Shown here one piece after another: positions 24,188-34,083 of a DNA stretch of 64,000 nucleotides. This DNA comes from Pseudomonas japonica (GTDB lineage: Bacteria; Pseudomonadota; Gammaproteobacteria; Pseudomonadales; Pseudomonadaceae): contig NZ_JAAMQU010000012.1 in NCBI RefSeq assembly GCF_013522925.1, forward strand, positions 62,001 to 126,000. The letters are read 5' to 3'. The notes below the pieces were generated by a model that was given only the letters and a program-made list of their open reading frames with translations, did not search any database and was not told the DNA's origin. The translations under genes and the position numbers were made by a program. How positions within the stretch are numbered: the first letter of the stretch is position 1; the number at the start of each line of letters is the position of its first letter.

Positions 24188-27100
24188 CTACCACCCCGCT
24201 TTCTTCACCAGCGCATCGCGCAGGGCGGGGGCTTGCTCGACCCAGTACACCGGCTTGCCGCCTATAAGCGCGGCGGCCGGGATGCCGTCCTGATACGCCA
24301 ACCGGTTGCCTGCCAACGCGGGAACGCGGGTGCCGGGCAGCAAGGTGCCGACGAGGTTGAGCGGGTCTACGGCACTAACGGCAATCACGCTGCCATCGAG
24401 CGGCCGGCGACGCACTTCGCGTAGCAACGGAATGGCTTCGGGCAGCGCGAACTGTTCCCCCGAGAGCCCGGCCACAAAGCGCCCGCCGCGCACTTCACCC
24501 CGCGCCTCGAGCCGGTGCAAGGTGCGCAACAATTCCCGCCAGCTGGGCAGCCAGTCCGCTTCACGCTCCAACAGCCTCCAAAACACCACGCCATAGCGGC
24601 GCAGCAAGGTCATCGCCAGTTGCTCCAGCTGTTCATTGCGCGGTGGCGGGGTGCCCGGGCGGCGGAGCAGGGCCCAACGCCCCGCATCTTGCATGCCGCC
24701 TATAAAAGCACCCATCCCGCGGCGGCTGCTGCGCTGCTGACGGCTGCTGGCGGGCGTAACCAATGCGCGCAAACCCGCGAAACTGTCGGCATTCACCAGC
24801 CCGGCGGCGACCAGCTCGGCTAATGCATTTTCCAGCTCAGTGCGCAGCAGCCGGGCTTCGTCCTGCAGTTCATCGAAAAACAGCGCGCCGTGCTCACGCA
24901 GCGCATCCAGTACCCTCTGCGCCCTTGGGCTGGGTTCGGTGGGGCTGGCCTCGTCGTGGGCCAGTGCTTGCCACAGCCCCAGGCGGGCCCGTGGCAGCAG
25001 CATGATAGGTGTGCCTCGCAGGGTGGTACCGGCGCTCTTGGCGCCGTTTGCACGCCGTAACCACAGCGTTTTACCCGACCGGCAGGCTTCGTCGAGCCAG
25101 GTAAAGCTATAGCCTTTTACCCGGGCCGGCAGCAGGTCGCTTTCCCAGGCGCTTACAGGCGCGCTATACCCTTCGAATTGAGCCAGCACCTGCGCGAGCG
25201 CCGCGCTGCCGTCCATGCGCGTAGCGGTGGAGAGGTGCTGCCAATCGAATAAAAACCGAACGAAGTCTTGCAGGGATACCGGTTCGATTTCCCGGCGCAA
25301 GCGCTTTACGGTATAGCGATGGATGCGCGCCAGCAGGTGCCGCTCGCACCATTGTTCGCCCTCCAGGCCTGGGCGGAACTGGCCGCGAAGCACATAGCCT
25401 TCGCCTTCCAGCCGCGCCAATGCCTGCTCGGTCGCATTCAGGGGCAGCCCCATTGCGCCGGCCAGGTCGCTGCAGCGCAAGGGGCCGAATCCGCTCAAGC
25501 GGCTGCGCACCAGCTCCAATTGCGCGTCTTCTACTGCCCAGGTGTGTTCGAAGCCGGGAAGGTCTTTCAGCTCACCCGGTATCGAGCCCCCTGGATAGGC
25601 AGCGCGCACGCAGGCCAGCCGCTCACGGGCGAACCACAGGTGCAGCCCCTGGTCAGTCACCAGCTCGCCGGCTCGGCCGGTGCTGGCCAGGGTGCTCAAC
25701 CAGGCCGGCCAGTCCGCGCCCAGCCGCGCTTCCGCATGGGCTACCACGCCCAAGGTCATCAATGCCTCGTGCATTTCGTCCGGGTTGCGCGGTTGCGGCC
25801 ATGCTTCTTCGCTCACGGCGCGGATCGCGTCAGGGTCCAGCGCGCCGAGGTCGTCGGCCGATTCCGGGTCGGTCCAGCGGCGGCTGAGTACCGCCTGGGT
25901 TCGGCGCTCCTCCAGGGGAGCATCGTCCAGGAATGCATAGGGCCGGGCATTCAGGATGGCTGCGGCTAGCGGGGAGGGCGAAGGGAGGTCGCGGCTGATC
26001 AGTTGCACGTCACCGGTCTCGATTCGCTGTAAAAGGTGCAGCCAGGCTTCGCTGTCGAGGGCTTCGTGAAGGCAATCGTCCAGGGTTTGGCGAACCAGCG
26101 GATGGTCGGGGATTTCCCGCTCACCCACGATGTTTTCCAGGCAGGCGATCTGGTCCGGGAATACATTGGCGATCAAGTCCTCGCTTTTCATGCGCTGCAG
26201 CTGTGGCGCGACCTTGCGGCCACCGGTGTAGCGCGGCAGCGCCAAGGCCGTGGCCGCGTTCCAGCGCCAGCGCACGCCGAACAGCGGAGCGTCGAGCAGG
26301 GCTTGTATAAGGATGGCTTCGGCAGTGGCGCTACGCAGGTAATGCCACACCTCTTCAAGGGCGAAGCTATGGCTGGTGGACAGCGACAGCACGATGGCGT
26401 CCTCGCTGGCGGCCGCTTGCAGTTCGAAGTTAAAGGTGCGGCAGAACCGCTTGCGCAGGGCCAGCCCCCAGGCGCGGTTGAGCCGGCTGCCGAAGGGCGA
26501 ATGAATCACCAGCTGAGTACCGCCGGACTCGTCGAAAAAACGCTCCATCACCAAAGTACTCTGGGACGGCAGCGCCCCCAGCGCCTGGCGGGTGCGCCCG
26601 AGGTAATCCAACAGTTGCTCGGCACTGGCAACGTCCAGCCCCAGCTCTTCGGTGAGCCAAGCCACCAAGGGCGCGTGCTGTTCACCGCTGGCGGCCAGGC
26701 GCTCGTTGATTGCGCCCTGCAGCCGGGCAACGGAATGCGAAAGTTCGTCGTTTCGCCCCGGCGCTTCGCCCAGCCAGAAGGGGATATTGGGCGGCATGCC
26801 TTTGGCGTCTTCCACCCGCACCCGGCCGCCCTCGACCCGAATGATCCGGTAGGAGGCATTACCGAGCTGGAACACATCCCCCGCCAGGCTCTCGACCGCG
26901 AAGTCTTCGTTCACGCTGCCAATATTCAAGCCCTGGGGTTCGAGCACCACGCTGTAGTCTGCGTTATCGGGGATGGTGCCGCCGCTGGTGACGGCGGTCA
27001 GCTTGCTGCCACGCCGGCCGCGCAACGTTCCGCTGACGGCATCCCGGTGAAGGTAGGCGCTGCGCAGCCCTTGCCGCGTGTTATAGCCCTCGGCAAGGGT

Positions 27101-28483
27101 GGCCAGCAGTTCGCGATAATCGGCTTCGGCCAGTTCGGCGTAGGGCTGTGCTCGGCGGAATAACGCCAGCAGGGCATTTTCGTCCCATTCCCTACAGCTC
27201 ACCTCAGCCACGATCTGCTGCGCCAACACGTCGAGCGGCGCCCTGGGCATTTTCAGTTCATCCAGCTCGCCTCTTCGTACGCAGTCCAGCAGGGCTGCGC
27301 ACTCGATCAGGTCATCACGGGATGTCGCAAATAGTCGCCCCTTGGGCGTGCCCCCCACCTGGTGCCCGGAACGGCCCACACGCTGCAGAAACGCGGCGAT
27401 GGAACGCGGCGAGCCAATCTGACACACCAGCTCCACCTCGCCTATGTCGATCCCCAACTCCAGCGAGGCTGTGGCCACCAATACCCGCAGTTCGCCGTTC
27501 TTCAGCCGCTGCTCGGCGCTCAAGCGTTGCTCGCGCGCCAGGCTGCCATGGTGCGCCGCGACTTCTTCGCGGCTGAGGCGCTCACTCAGGTGACGGGTAA
27601 GCCGTTCTGCCAGGCGCCGGGTGTTCACGAAAATCAGCGTAGTGCGGTGCTCGCGCGCCAAGGCGGCGAGGCGGTCGTAGACCAACTCCCACACGTCATT
27701 GGCCATGACCGCGCCGAGCGGCACGGGCGGCACTTCCAGCGCCAGGTCGCGAGGGCGGGCGTGGCCCACGTCAACAATCTCACAGGTGCGCCCGTGGCCC
27801 ACCAGAAACGCCGCGACGCGCTCGATAGGTTTTTGGGTGGCCGATAGCCCGATGCGGCGTAGCGGCGTGTCGCCCAGTGCCTGTAAGCGTTCCAGGCTCA
27901 AGGCGAGGTGGCTACCGCGCTTGCTGTCCGCCACGGCGTGAATTTCGTCCACGATCACGGTGTTCACACCGCCCAGCAACTGGCGGCCCCCGTCCGAGCC
28001 CAGCAGTACGTACAAGGACTCTGGCGTGGTCACCAGTATATGCGGTGCCTGTCGGCGCATGGCCGCGCGTTCTTTCTGAGGGGTGTCGCCGGTTCGCACC
28101 GCCGTACGTAGCCGCAGGGGTGGCAGGCCCATCGCCTCCAGCTGTTCGCTGATGCCGGCGAGCGGGCGCTGAAGGTTGATCTGGATGTCGTTGGACAATG
28201 CCTTGAGCGGCGACACATAGACCACCAGGGTCTGCTCCGGTAGGCCCTGAGGCGTAAGCGCCTGGCGTACCAGTTCGTCGAGCACCGCCAGGAAGGCTGT
28301 GAGGGTTTTGCCCGACCCGGTAGGGGCTGCGACCAGCGTGGACCGCCCGGCGCGAATCAATGGCCAGGCCGCGGCCTGGGCCGGGGTCATGGCCGGGAAG
28401 CTTTGGCGGAACCAGCGCTGAACGGCCGGGTGGAAGGCGTCGAGGATGCTGTCCGGGACGAGGTCTGAAGGAGGCAGGTTCAT
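24188..28483 (-). CDS. lhr: Full-length ATP-dependent helicase Lhr
   Basis: A 1431-residue superfamily 2 helicase. The N-terminal Lhr-Core (about residues 1-870) has two RecA folds: Walker A APTGSGKT (about 53), DEIH (about 177) and LVATASLELGIDIG (about 345), with FLQRVGRSGHQVGGTP as motif VI. A winged-helix and Lhr-specific domain follow, and the C-terminal third (about 880-1431) has tandem winged helices found in long Lhr proteins. Known Lhr enzymes are 3'-to-5' single-strand DNA translocases that unwind RNA:DNA hybrids. It stands alone between nadA and metR. Long open frames on the opposite strand are composition shadows. Confidence 0.94.
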   Translation of the reverse strand: MNLPPSDLVPDSILDAFHPAVQRWFRQSFPAMTPAQAAAWPLIRAGRSTLVAAPTGSGKTLTAFLAVLDELVRQALTPQGLPEQTLVVYVSPLKALSNDIQINLQRPLAGISEQLEAMGLPPLRLRTAVRTGDTPQKERAAMRRQAPHILVTTPESLYVLLGSDGGRQLLGGVNTVIVDEIHAVADSKRGSHLALSLERLQALGDTPLRRIGLSATQKPIERVAAFLVGHGRTCEIVDVGHARPRDLALEVPPVPLGAVMANDVWELVYDRLAALAREHRTTLIFVNTRRLAERLTRHLSERLSREEVAAHHGSLAREQRLSAEQRLKNGELRVLVATASLELGIDIGEVELVCQIGSPRSIAAFLQRVGRSGHQVGGTPKGRLFATSRDDLIECAALLDCVRRGELDELKMPRAPLDVLAQQIVAEVSCREWDENALLALFRRAQPYAELAEADYRELLATLAEGYNTRQGLRSAYLHRDAVSGTLRGRRGSKLTAVTSGGTIPDNADYSVVLEPQGLNIGSVNEDFAVESLAGDVFQLGNASYRIIRVEGGRVRVEDAKGMPPNIPFWLGEAPGRNDELSHSVARLQGAINERLAASGEQHAPLVAWLTEELGLDVASAEQLLDYLGRTRQALGALPSQSTLVMERFFDESGGTQLVIHSPFGSRLNRAWGLALRKRFCRTFNFELQAAASEDAIVLSLSTSHSFALEEVWHYLRSATAEAILIQALLDAPLFGVRWRWNAATALALPRYTGGRKVAPQLQRMKSEDLIANVFPDQIACLENIVGEREIPDHPLVRQTLDDCLHEALDSEAWLHLLQRIETGDVQLISRDLPSPSPLAAAILNARPYAFLDDAPLEERRTQAVLSRRWTDPESADDLGALDPDAIRAVSEEAWPQPRNPDEMHEALMTLGVVAHAEARLGADWPAWLSTLASTGRAGELVTDQGLHLWFARERLACVRAAYPGGSIPGELKDLPGFEHTWAVEDAQLELVRSRLSGFGPLRCSDLAGAMGLPLNATEQALARLEGEGYVLRGQFRPGLEGEQWCERHLLARIHRYTVKRLRREIEPVSLQDFVRFLFDWQHLSTATRMDGSAALAQVLAQFEGYSAPVSAWESDLLPARVKGYSFTWLDEACRSGKTLWLRRANGAKSAGTTLRGTPIMLLPRARLGLWQALAHDEASPTEPSPRAQRVLDALREHGALFFDELQDEARLLRTELENALAELVAAGLVNADSFAGLRALVTPASSRQQRSSRRGMGAFIGGMQDAGRWALLRRPGTPPPRNEQLEQLAMTLLRRYGVVFWRLLEREADWLPSWRELLRTLHRLEARGEVRGGRFVAGLSGEQFALPEAIPLLREVRRRPLDGSVIAVSAVDPLNLVGTLLPGTRVPALAGNRLAYQDGIPAAALIGGKPVYWVEQAPALRDALVKKAGW

Positions 28484-28550
28484 GCCTCATTTATGGGGCT
28501 GCCGCCCTGCGCTTGCAAGTGTCGGCACCAGGGCGCCGACCAGCGTGCAC

Positions 28551-29468
28551 TCAGCGTACCGCGCTCACTCCGTCGAGCGTGGCGAAGGACGTGTCCTTCG
28601 CGGTAAGCAGAAAGTCGCGCATGAACGGCGCATCCAGCATGTCGGTGCGAATGGCGGCGTAGAGCGTGGCGTACAGGCCCCTTTCACCAAGGCGGCGCGC
28701 TTTCACATAGCCCCGGGAGCTGTATTCGTGCAGCGCCCAGTGGGGCATCCCGCACACGCCGCGGCCGCTGGCGACCAGTTGCATCATCATCACTGACAGC
28801 TCGGCGGTGCGTACCGCTGCCGGCTCGATGTCGGCGGGTTCCAGAAAGCGCGTGAAGATATCCAGCCGCTCACGTTCCACAGGGTAGGTGATAAGCGTTT
28901 GATCGAGCAGGTCTTCCGGTTCGATCCAGGGCTTGCTGGCCAGCGCGTGCTGGTTGGCGACGGCCAGCATGGCTTCGTAGGTAAACAGGGGCACATAGGT
29001 GATGCCCGCCAGGTCGACCGGGTCTGAGGTGACTACCAGATCAAGGTCACCTCTGGCCAACGCAGGAAGCGGCGCGAAGGCGAAACCGGAGGCAAGGTCC
29101 AGCTCCACTTCTGGCCAGGCATCGCGAAACTGATCGATGGTCGGCATCAGCCATTGGAAACAGCTATGGCATTCGATGGCCATATGCAGGCGACCCGCGG
29201 TGCCCCCCGCCAGCCGGGCCATATCCCGCTCGGCGGCGCGCATGAGGGGGAGGGTGGCATCGGCCAGTTGCAGCAAACGCAGCCCGGCGCTGGTAAACCG
29301 CACAGGCTTGGTCTTGCGCACAAACAGCGACATCCCCAGACGGTCCTCCAGCTCCTTGAACTGGTGCGACAGGGCCGACTGAGTGAGGTGCAGGCGTTCG
29401 GCTGCCTCTACCAGGCTGTCCGCTTCGCGCAGGGCCTGGAGGGTTTTGAGATGGCGAATTTCAAGCAC
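28551..29468 (-). CDS. metR: LysR-type methionine regulator MetR
   Basis: A 305-residue LysR-family protein. The HTH is at about residues 3-60 (LEIRHLKTLQALREADSLVE, then RLHLTQSALSHQFKELEDRL). The sensor domain has GRLHMAIECHSCFQWLMP (about 92-109), a conserved MetR segment implicated in homocysteine response. Length and sequence match Pseudomonas MetR. The open frame extends to 29549, but the GTG at 29468 starts exactly at the conserved N terminus. It lies 67 bases upstream of lhr and 116 downstream of the toxin-like gene, all on the minus strand. Confidence 0.9.
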   Translation of the reverse strand: MLEIRHLKTLQALREADSLVEAAERLHLTQSALSHQFKELEDRLGMSLFVRKTKPVRFTSAGLRLLQLADATLPLMRAAERDMARLAGGTAGRLHMAIECHSCFQWLMPTIDQFRDAWPEVELDLASGFAFAPLPALARGDLDLVVTSDPVDLAGITYVPLFTYEAMLAVANQHALASKPWIEPEDLLDQTLITYPVERERLDIFTRFLEPADIEPAAVRTAELSVMMMQLVASGRGVCGMPHWALHEYSSRGYVKARRLGERGLYATLYAAIRTDMLDAPFMRDFLLTAKDTSFATLDGVSAVR

Positions 29469-29550
29469 AGCGCACCATGAGCACATTTCCGGTTGATCGC
29501 ATTTCGCATGAGTTTGTGTCATGCGTGGGAAATTGTCACGGACATCCATG

Positions 29551-29579
29551 GAAACGCGCCCTGCCGGAACAGGGCGCGT
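29551..29579 (-). terminator. Terminator of the toxin-like gene
   Basis: ACGCGCCCTG and CAGGGCGCGT form a perfect 10-base-pair stem with a 6-base loop. Read on the minus strand it is followed by TTTCC. It starts 6 bases after the stop of the 1479-residue gene and separates it from metR. Confidence 0.75.
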
Positions 29580-29584
29580 GTGCT

Positions 29585-32500
29585 TTACGAGAACAAGGGT
29601 TCGAACAAGGTGGCTGCGAGGCGCCGGCTGATCTCTCCTCGCCAGATGGCGGGTTCGCCTGCGGGTGCCGTGGCCAGGTACCGCTGCGCTGGCGTTTTCA
29701 AGTGGGCCGCCTCGAAATCTCCGAAGCGTGGCTCAGCCTTGCGGTAGTGGAAGTGCGCGTAGAACAGTGGGTTTCCGCTGTCCCGATCCAGCACTTCGTA
29801 TTCCTGCAGCCAATTGCGATTGCGTGGCGTGGTGCCCGATGCTTGCAAGCCCTCTACCCTGCGAATGGTTGCTTCACCCTCACTCACCAGGTATTCCAGG
29901 ATTCCGCCAGTGGGAGCCTGCGAGGCTTTGCAATGCGCGATCCGGGCCTGTCTCCCCTCAGCGCGTAGCGCGGCGGCCTGCTGCTGCAGCCGTTGCATGA
30001 GCGGGCCCTGCTGCGCTCCGCCTGCGTCTTGCAGCTGTCGCAGCCGAAACTCCAGGTCCTGGCTTTCACCGATATAGAGGTCTTCGAGGTCTGCGGCTAA
30101 TGTGCTCGGCCGATGGTAACGCTGCAGCCGCAGGCGCAGCGCCGGCAACTCCAGAAGGCGCGCCTCGGCCTGTTGAGCAAGAACGCTGACATCAACAGCC
30201 GGTTGAACAGTATCCCAGGCCGGTTGCTGCTCCGCCTGTACCCAACGCCGGTCGGGTTGGCGTATCCACCGCTCGGGGTTCTCGTTGAGCTGCCGGATTA
30301 CCAGCACATCCGGTTCGCCTGAAACGGGCTCGCCCACGAGCAACAAATCACCCGCTTCGAACAGGCGGCGGCGGTCGGGTGCGGGCGTCCTGGACGCCTG
30401 TATCGGGGCCGCCGGAGTAGCATCATGGATTTTCTGTAATTCTTCGAGCAGCAACTCGCAATAGTGAAGGTCAAAATGTTCCGGGTAACTGACAGTAAGC
30501 CGGCGTACCGTGCGCATCAGGGCCTTGCTGCTCTCGCGTAGCTGGGCTTGTAGCCGCTGGCGCTGCTGGGGCGATAGATTCAAAGAGCCCGTATTATAGG
30601 CAGAGCGCGCAAGGCGGTCGAAACGCTCTCTGGCCGGTCGATAGGCTCGGCGCATATACAGCCAGGAAGGCAGGTTGGGATTGTCCCGGGGCGACAGGTC
30701 CAGCAGAAGCGCCAAGCGTATCAGCGTGCCATGGCGCCCCGCGAGCATCTGGCGAAGCTGGTCCTGGGATTGGTGCAGCCTTCGCCGATGCTCCTGCAGG
30801 CTTACACGCCGCTGCCATATCGAGGCGGCTTCCAGGCGTTGATCAATCTGGTTGGTCAGTTCCAGCGTTTCGCCCAAGGTAACCTGAATGCGCCGGGAGT
30901 GAGTAATCACCGTATCGACGCTCACCGGGACCGTGCCAGCGGCATCGAGCAGGCGGGTCACTTCCGCTCGCTGGGAAAGCGCGAGGTCTGTCAGGCGATC
31001 AGCTTCGGCGAGCGCCACCCTGATGGATAACTGGTACCTTGCGCACAGGGTGGCTGCTACCTGGCTTTGATCCTGTTCGAATTCAGCCCGTCGCCGCCCA
31101 TGGCTCAGTACCCGGAGCGCTTCGAGGGTCTCGTGATAGGCCGTGGCGACCTCGACGAACCGGTCGGTCGCTTCGAACATCGCTCGGGCAGTGGCAGAGG
31201 TCTGGGGCGAACCATGCACCGCTTGATACGGTGCGGCGGCTTGCTTGAGCTGAGCATCGCTTTGTAGGGTCGCACGGCGCCGGGTTTGGCATTCACCGAG
31301 TAACTGCTGTTGCCGACGAAATTGAGCGTCGGTCCACCAGCGCGGCAGCAAGCGCCGTAGAGTGTCCGGCCACAGTGGGTCGAGTCGGTCCGCCAGGTAG
31401 CCCTGCACGCCACCGCCGCCCCGTAGGCCACCCTCGACCAGGCTGCCATACAGTTGACCATGGGTTTGCCAGCAACCACTTTCATCCAGCGCCACCGGCT
31501 GCCGGTAGCGGCGGGTGCGGGTTTGCTGTAGCCGCCAGGTTCGGTGGGTTGCATCCCACTCTACGGCGTAGGTGGTGCTACCGCGTAGGATGAAGTCGCC
31601 TTCAGGCTCTCGGTACACTTCGCGCCAGCGACCCTTGGTACCTGGCTGGGATGTCAGCGCCGTTGGCCGTTCATAGCCAGCGAAGGCCTGGTCTGCATGC
31701 CGCGCGTTCCACTTCGATAGTTGCCGGAAACGCCCCGCGCCGGGCAAGCCCTGGCGCAGTTGCCGCGCCCTTGCCGTCGCCGACAGGCTGGCCGAGCCTG
31801 AGCTAAGGCCGGCAGGGGAAAAATCGAACAAGACGTCGGTAATGGACAGCAGCACCGAGCGTGTGGCTTCAAGGCCCTTCGTGCTTTCTCCGGATGCAAA
31901 GGCACGGCCCGCTTCGATACCGGCTTCGATCGCATCGGCCAGTGCAATCAGGCTTCCCACGAAGGGCACAAAACCCAGTGCCATACGAATGTAGCTGACC
32001 GCCGTGCCCCGGCTCTGCAAAGCGTGCTCGAATACACGGTCGGTGTTGGATACCGAACTGTTCCTGTGCGCGGTAATCATGAGGCCCAGCTCCGCCAGGT
32101 ATTGGTTGGCAGTGAGCGACTGCCACGTGGGCCAAGGCGCCCGGAATTCGATCAGCCGATGGTAGCCGCGCGCTAGCGCTTGGCTGACCTTGCTTTCCAG
32201 CGCACGCGCGTCGCCTTCGAGCGCCCGACCGCACAGGTAACGGCGCAGCCTCGTGTCGATGAACAGATCTTCCAGCGCCTCGGTCGCGGCCTTCAGGGTG
32301 GAATATTGGCTGAACCCATAGCCGTCCGGCGCCTGGGGCAGGTACAACACTGCGGTGTCGGTCGTCCGGTCGTGAAGTAAAACGACCCCCGCCAGGGGGC
32401 TGCCATGGCTGTGGCTGCGCTCATCGAAAACGGTCAGCGCGGCGGGACGCATCGTGATGTTCAGCCCTTCGCTTGCCCAGGCGTCAGCGGTAGTTGCGTG

Positions 32501-34024
32501 AAGCGCAACGCGTACTATTTGTCGGCCCCGCGCATCGAGGCGACGCTGTTGCCAGGCAATCAGCTCGTGCATCTCGAGCATCAAGGCATACGGCTGATAC
32601 AGGGCTTCACGTTCCTCAGCGAGCGCCGAAGATTCGCCCGCCTGTAGATAAACGTCAGCGAGCAAGCGTTCATAATCGCCAGCCACGTCCAGATCGGGCA
32701 AGGTCTGGCGCAGCCATGCCAGGGTTATTGTCCCCTTGATGCGGTTGGCCTGAGGATGATGTTCAGGGGTGACGCCCACTTCGAGCAATTCGAGACGCTC
32801 GGCCATTGGCTCATCGATTTGTATGAGGGCCAGATCCTCCAGCGATAGCCGTTCGGTCTCTACCGAGGGGCGCGCCACCGAATGTATCGGTGTTCCGGGG
32901 CCCGCAGCCCCGCTGATCAGTTCGCCCACCCGGATCACGCGCATAGGTAGTGTGAGCGTTACGTGGCAGGGTGCGGTGAGGTCAAATTCCCGTTCCAATC
33001 GTTCACGTAACCTTTGCTCGACGTACGCCTGACGGGTAGGTAGCGTTCGACGTAACAGGCGTTCGCTGGCCTCGAGCGCGGCCGTATACCGGATGATCAA
33101 CCCGGCAAGCTCCGTGCGTACATTTGCCGGGGTGCGGTCAAGCCATGTTCGGGCCTCGTCTCCCAGGCGCAGCGATCTGCGGACTTCCTCTGCCCGCGTC
33201 AAGGCCAACAGGCGGGGAGGGTTGAGTGGGACACAAAGCGTGTCCAGCGCTTCGAGCCGCGTGCGCTCAAGCGCCCCTGTGTCGTCTTTCGCATCAAAGG
33301 TGTGTGCGGCACGAAGGGCTGCAAGCTGGTCAGTCAAAACTTCGCTGAAAGCCGTCCAGCTTGCGGGGCGAAGCTTGATTCGGCGGTTCTCGTCGGCGCC
33401 CAGGGCGTTCGCCAACGCGTTCACGACATCCCGGCTGGTGTCGTGGGCGGTCCACCCACCATGAACGCCAAAGCGGTAAAGCAATACCCTTGGTGCCTGG
33501 GAAAAGTCGGTCAATGCCGTCAGGGTGGTCAGCGTGATGGCGCCTGCCCAGCTAGCGTGCTGTTCCCCGTCGTCAACTGCGACCTTGCCCAGCAAGTAGG
33601 CCTGCGGGGGCTCGCGTCCGTCGAGCAAAGGCTGCAAGCAGTAAAGGATTGCGCGGTATTCGTTGTCGCTGAGTGTGCCAAGAAGGTGATTCAACCGGGC
33701 CTCTGCCATGGCACCTGCCAGCTGCGTTTCTCGGTACGCGCGGTTGGTCGCAGTCGCGTCTGACAGGTGATCGAGCGCCAGCAACCATTCGACGTGCTCA
33801 CGGCTTTGCTCATGCAAGCCCTGAAGGTCAGTGCAGGCTGCGACCAGGGCGTCCCAGGCGCTGACAGCGTCCGCCTCGCGCCCAGGGTCGAGTCGTTGCT
33901 CGATCAGATCGTGCCATTGGTCTACACCCGTCCATAACGTGGGAGGCACAGACGGGCTGTCGTCAATGGAAGGGATAACCTCGAAAGGGTCGATCAGGGG
34001 ATCGGGGGTGAACGTAATAGGCAT
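29585..34024 (-). CDS. Very large toxin-like protein (DUF6543/dermonecrotic toxin-like)
   Basis: A 1479-residue protein with no signal peptide. From memory it resembles the large Pseudomonas proteins annotated as dermonecrotic toxin domain or DUF6543. Visible parts: an acidic N terminus, a helical and Arg-rich region to about 600, a hydrophobic stretch at about 672-712 (ALGFVPFVGSLIALADAIEA), a helix-rich region rich in Gln and Arg at about 900-1200, and a C-terminal block at about 1405-1450 with YEVLDRDSGNPLFYAHFHY and FEAAHLKTPAQRYL. No known toxin active site is identified. No immunity gene, VgrG, PAAR or secretion gene is adjacent. It lies between dctD-like and metR genes on the same strand. 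Codon use looks ordinary. Confidence 0.7.
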   Translation of the reverse strand: MPITFTPDPLIDPFEVIPSIDDSPSVPPTLWTGVDQWHDLIEQRLDPGREADAVSAWDALVAACTDLQGLHEQSREHVEWLLALDHLSDATATNRAYRETQLAGAMAEARLNHLLGTLSDNEYRAILYCLQPLLDGREPPQAYLLGKVAVDDGEQHASWAGAITLTTLTALTDFSQAPRVLLYRFGVHGGWTAHDTSRDVVNALANALGADENRRIKLRPASWTAFSEVLTDQLAALRAAHTFDAKDDTGALERTRLEALDTLCVPLNPPRLLALTRAEEVRRSLRLGDEARTWLDRTPANVRTELAGLIIRYTAALEASERLLRRTLPTRQAYVEQRLRERLEREFDLTAPCHVTLTLPMRVIRVGELISGAAGPGTPIHSVARPSVETERLSLEDLALIQIDEPMAERLELLEVGVTPEHHPQANRIKGTITLAWLRQTLPDLDVAGDYERLLADVYLQAGESSALAEEREALYQPYALMLEMHELIAWQQRRLDARGRQIVRVALHATTADAWASEGLNITMRPAALTVFDERSHSHGSPLAGVVLLHDRTTDTAVLYLPQAPDGYGFSQYSTLKAATEALEDLFIDTRLRRYLCGRALEGDARALESKVSQALARGYHRLIEFRAPWPTWQSLTANQYLAELGLMITAHRNSSVSNTDRVFEHALQSRGTAVSYIRMALGFVPFVGSLIALADAIEAGIEAGRAFASGESTKGLEATRSVLLSITDVLFDFSPAGLSSGSASLSATARARQLRQGLPGAGRFRQLSKWNARHADQAFAGYERPTALTSQPGTKGRWREVYREPEGDFILRGSTTYAVEWDATHRTWRLQQTRTRRYRQPVALDESGCWQTHGQLYGSLVEGGLRGGGGVQGYLADRLDPLWPDTLRRLLPRWWTDAQFRRQQQLLGECQTRRRATLQSDAQLKQAAAPYQAVHGSPQTSATARAMFEATDRFVEVATAYHETLEALRVLSHGRRRAEFEQDQSQVAATLCARYQLSIRVALAEADRLTDLALSQRAEVTRLLDAAGTVPVSVDTVITHSRRIQVTLGETLELTNQIDQRLEAASIWQRRVSLQEHRRRLHQSQDQLRQMLAGRHGTLIRLALLLDLSPRDNPNLPSWLYMRRAYRPARERFDRLARSAYNTGSLNLSPQQRQRLQAQLRESSKALMRTVRRLTVSYPEHFDLHYCELLLEELQKIHDATPAAPIQASRTPAPDRRRLFEAGDLLLVGEPVSGEPDVLVIRQLNENPERWIRQPDRRWVQAEQQPAWDTVQPAVDVSVLAQQAEARLLELPALRLRLQRYHRPSTLAADLEDLYIGESQDLEFRLRQLQDAGGAQQGPLMQRLQQQAAALRAEGRQARIAHCKASQAPTGGILEYLVSEGEATIRRVEGLQASGTTPRNRNWLQEYEVLDRDSGNPLFYAHFHYRKAEPRFGDFEAAHLKTPAQRYLATAPAGEPAIWRGEISRRLAATLFEPLFS

Positions 34025-34029
34025 GGGCT

Positions 34030-34050
34030 GGCTCCACTGAACAGGGAGCC
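34030..34050 (-). promoter_or_regulatory. Hairpin covering the toxin-like gene's ribosome binding site
   Basis: On the minus strand GGCTCC, a 9-base loop and GGAGCC precede AGCCC and the ATG. The GGAG inside the 3' arm is the only good Shine-Dalgarno sequence (8 bases before the ATG). A 6-base-pair GC-rich stem would hide it, so translation may depend on opening the hairpin. Confidence 0.5.
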
Positions 34051-34083
34051 GACATTCAAGCGGGCCGCTGGTGTTTGCCGGTG

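Noticed and set aside
26036..27163. 375-codon plus-strand frame inside lhr
   Set aside because: It is a shadow of the G+C-rich helicase gene and has no recognisable protein features.
29469..29549. 27-residue N-terminal extension of MetR
   Set aside because: LysR proteins start at the HTH; the GTG at 29468 gives the usual length.
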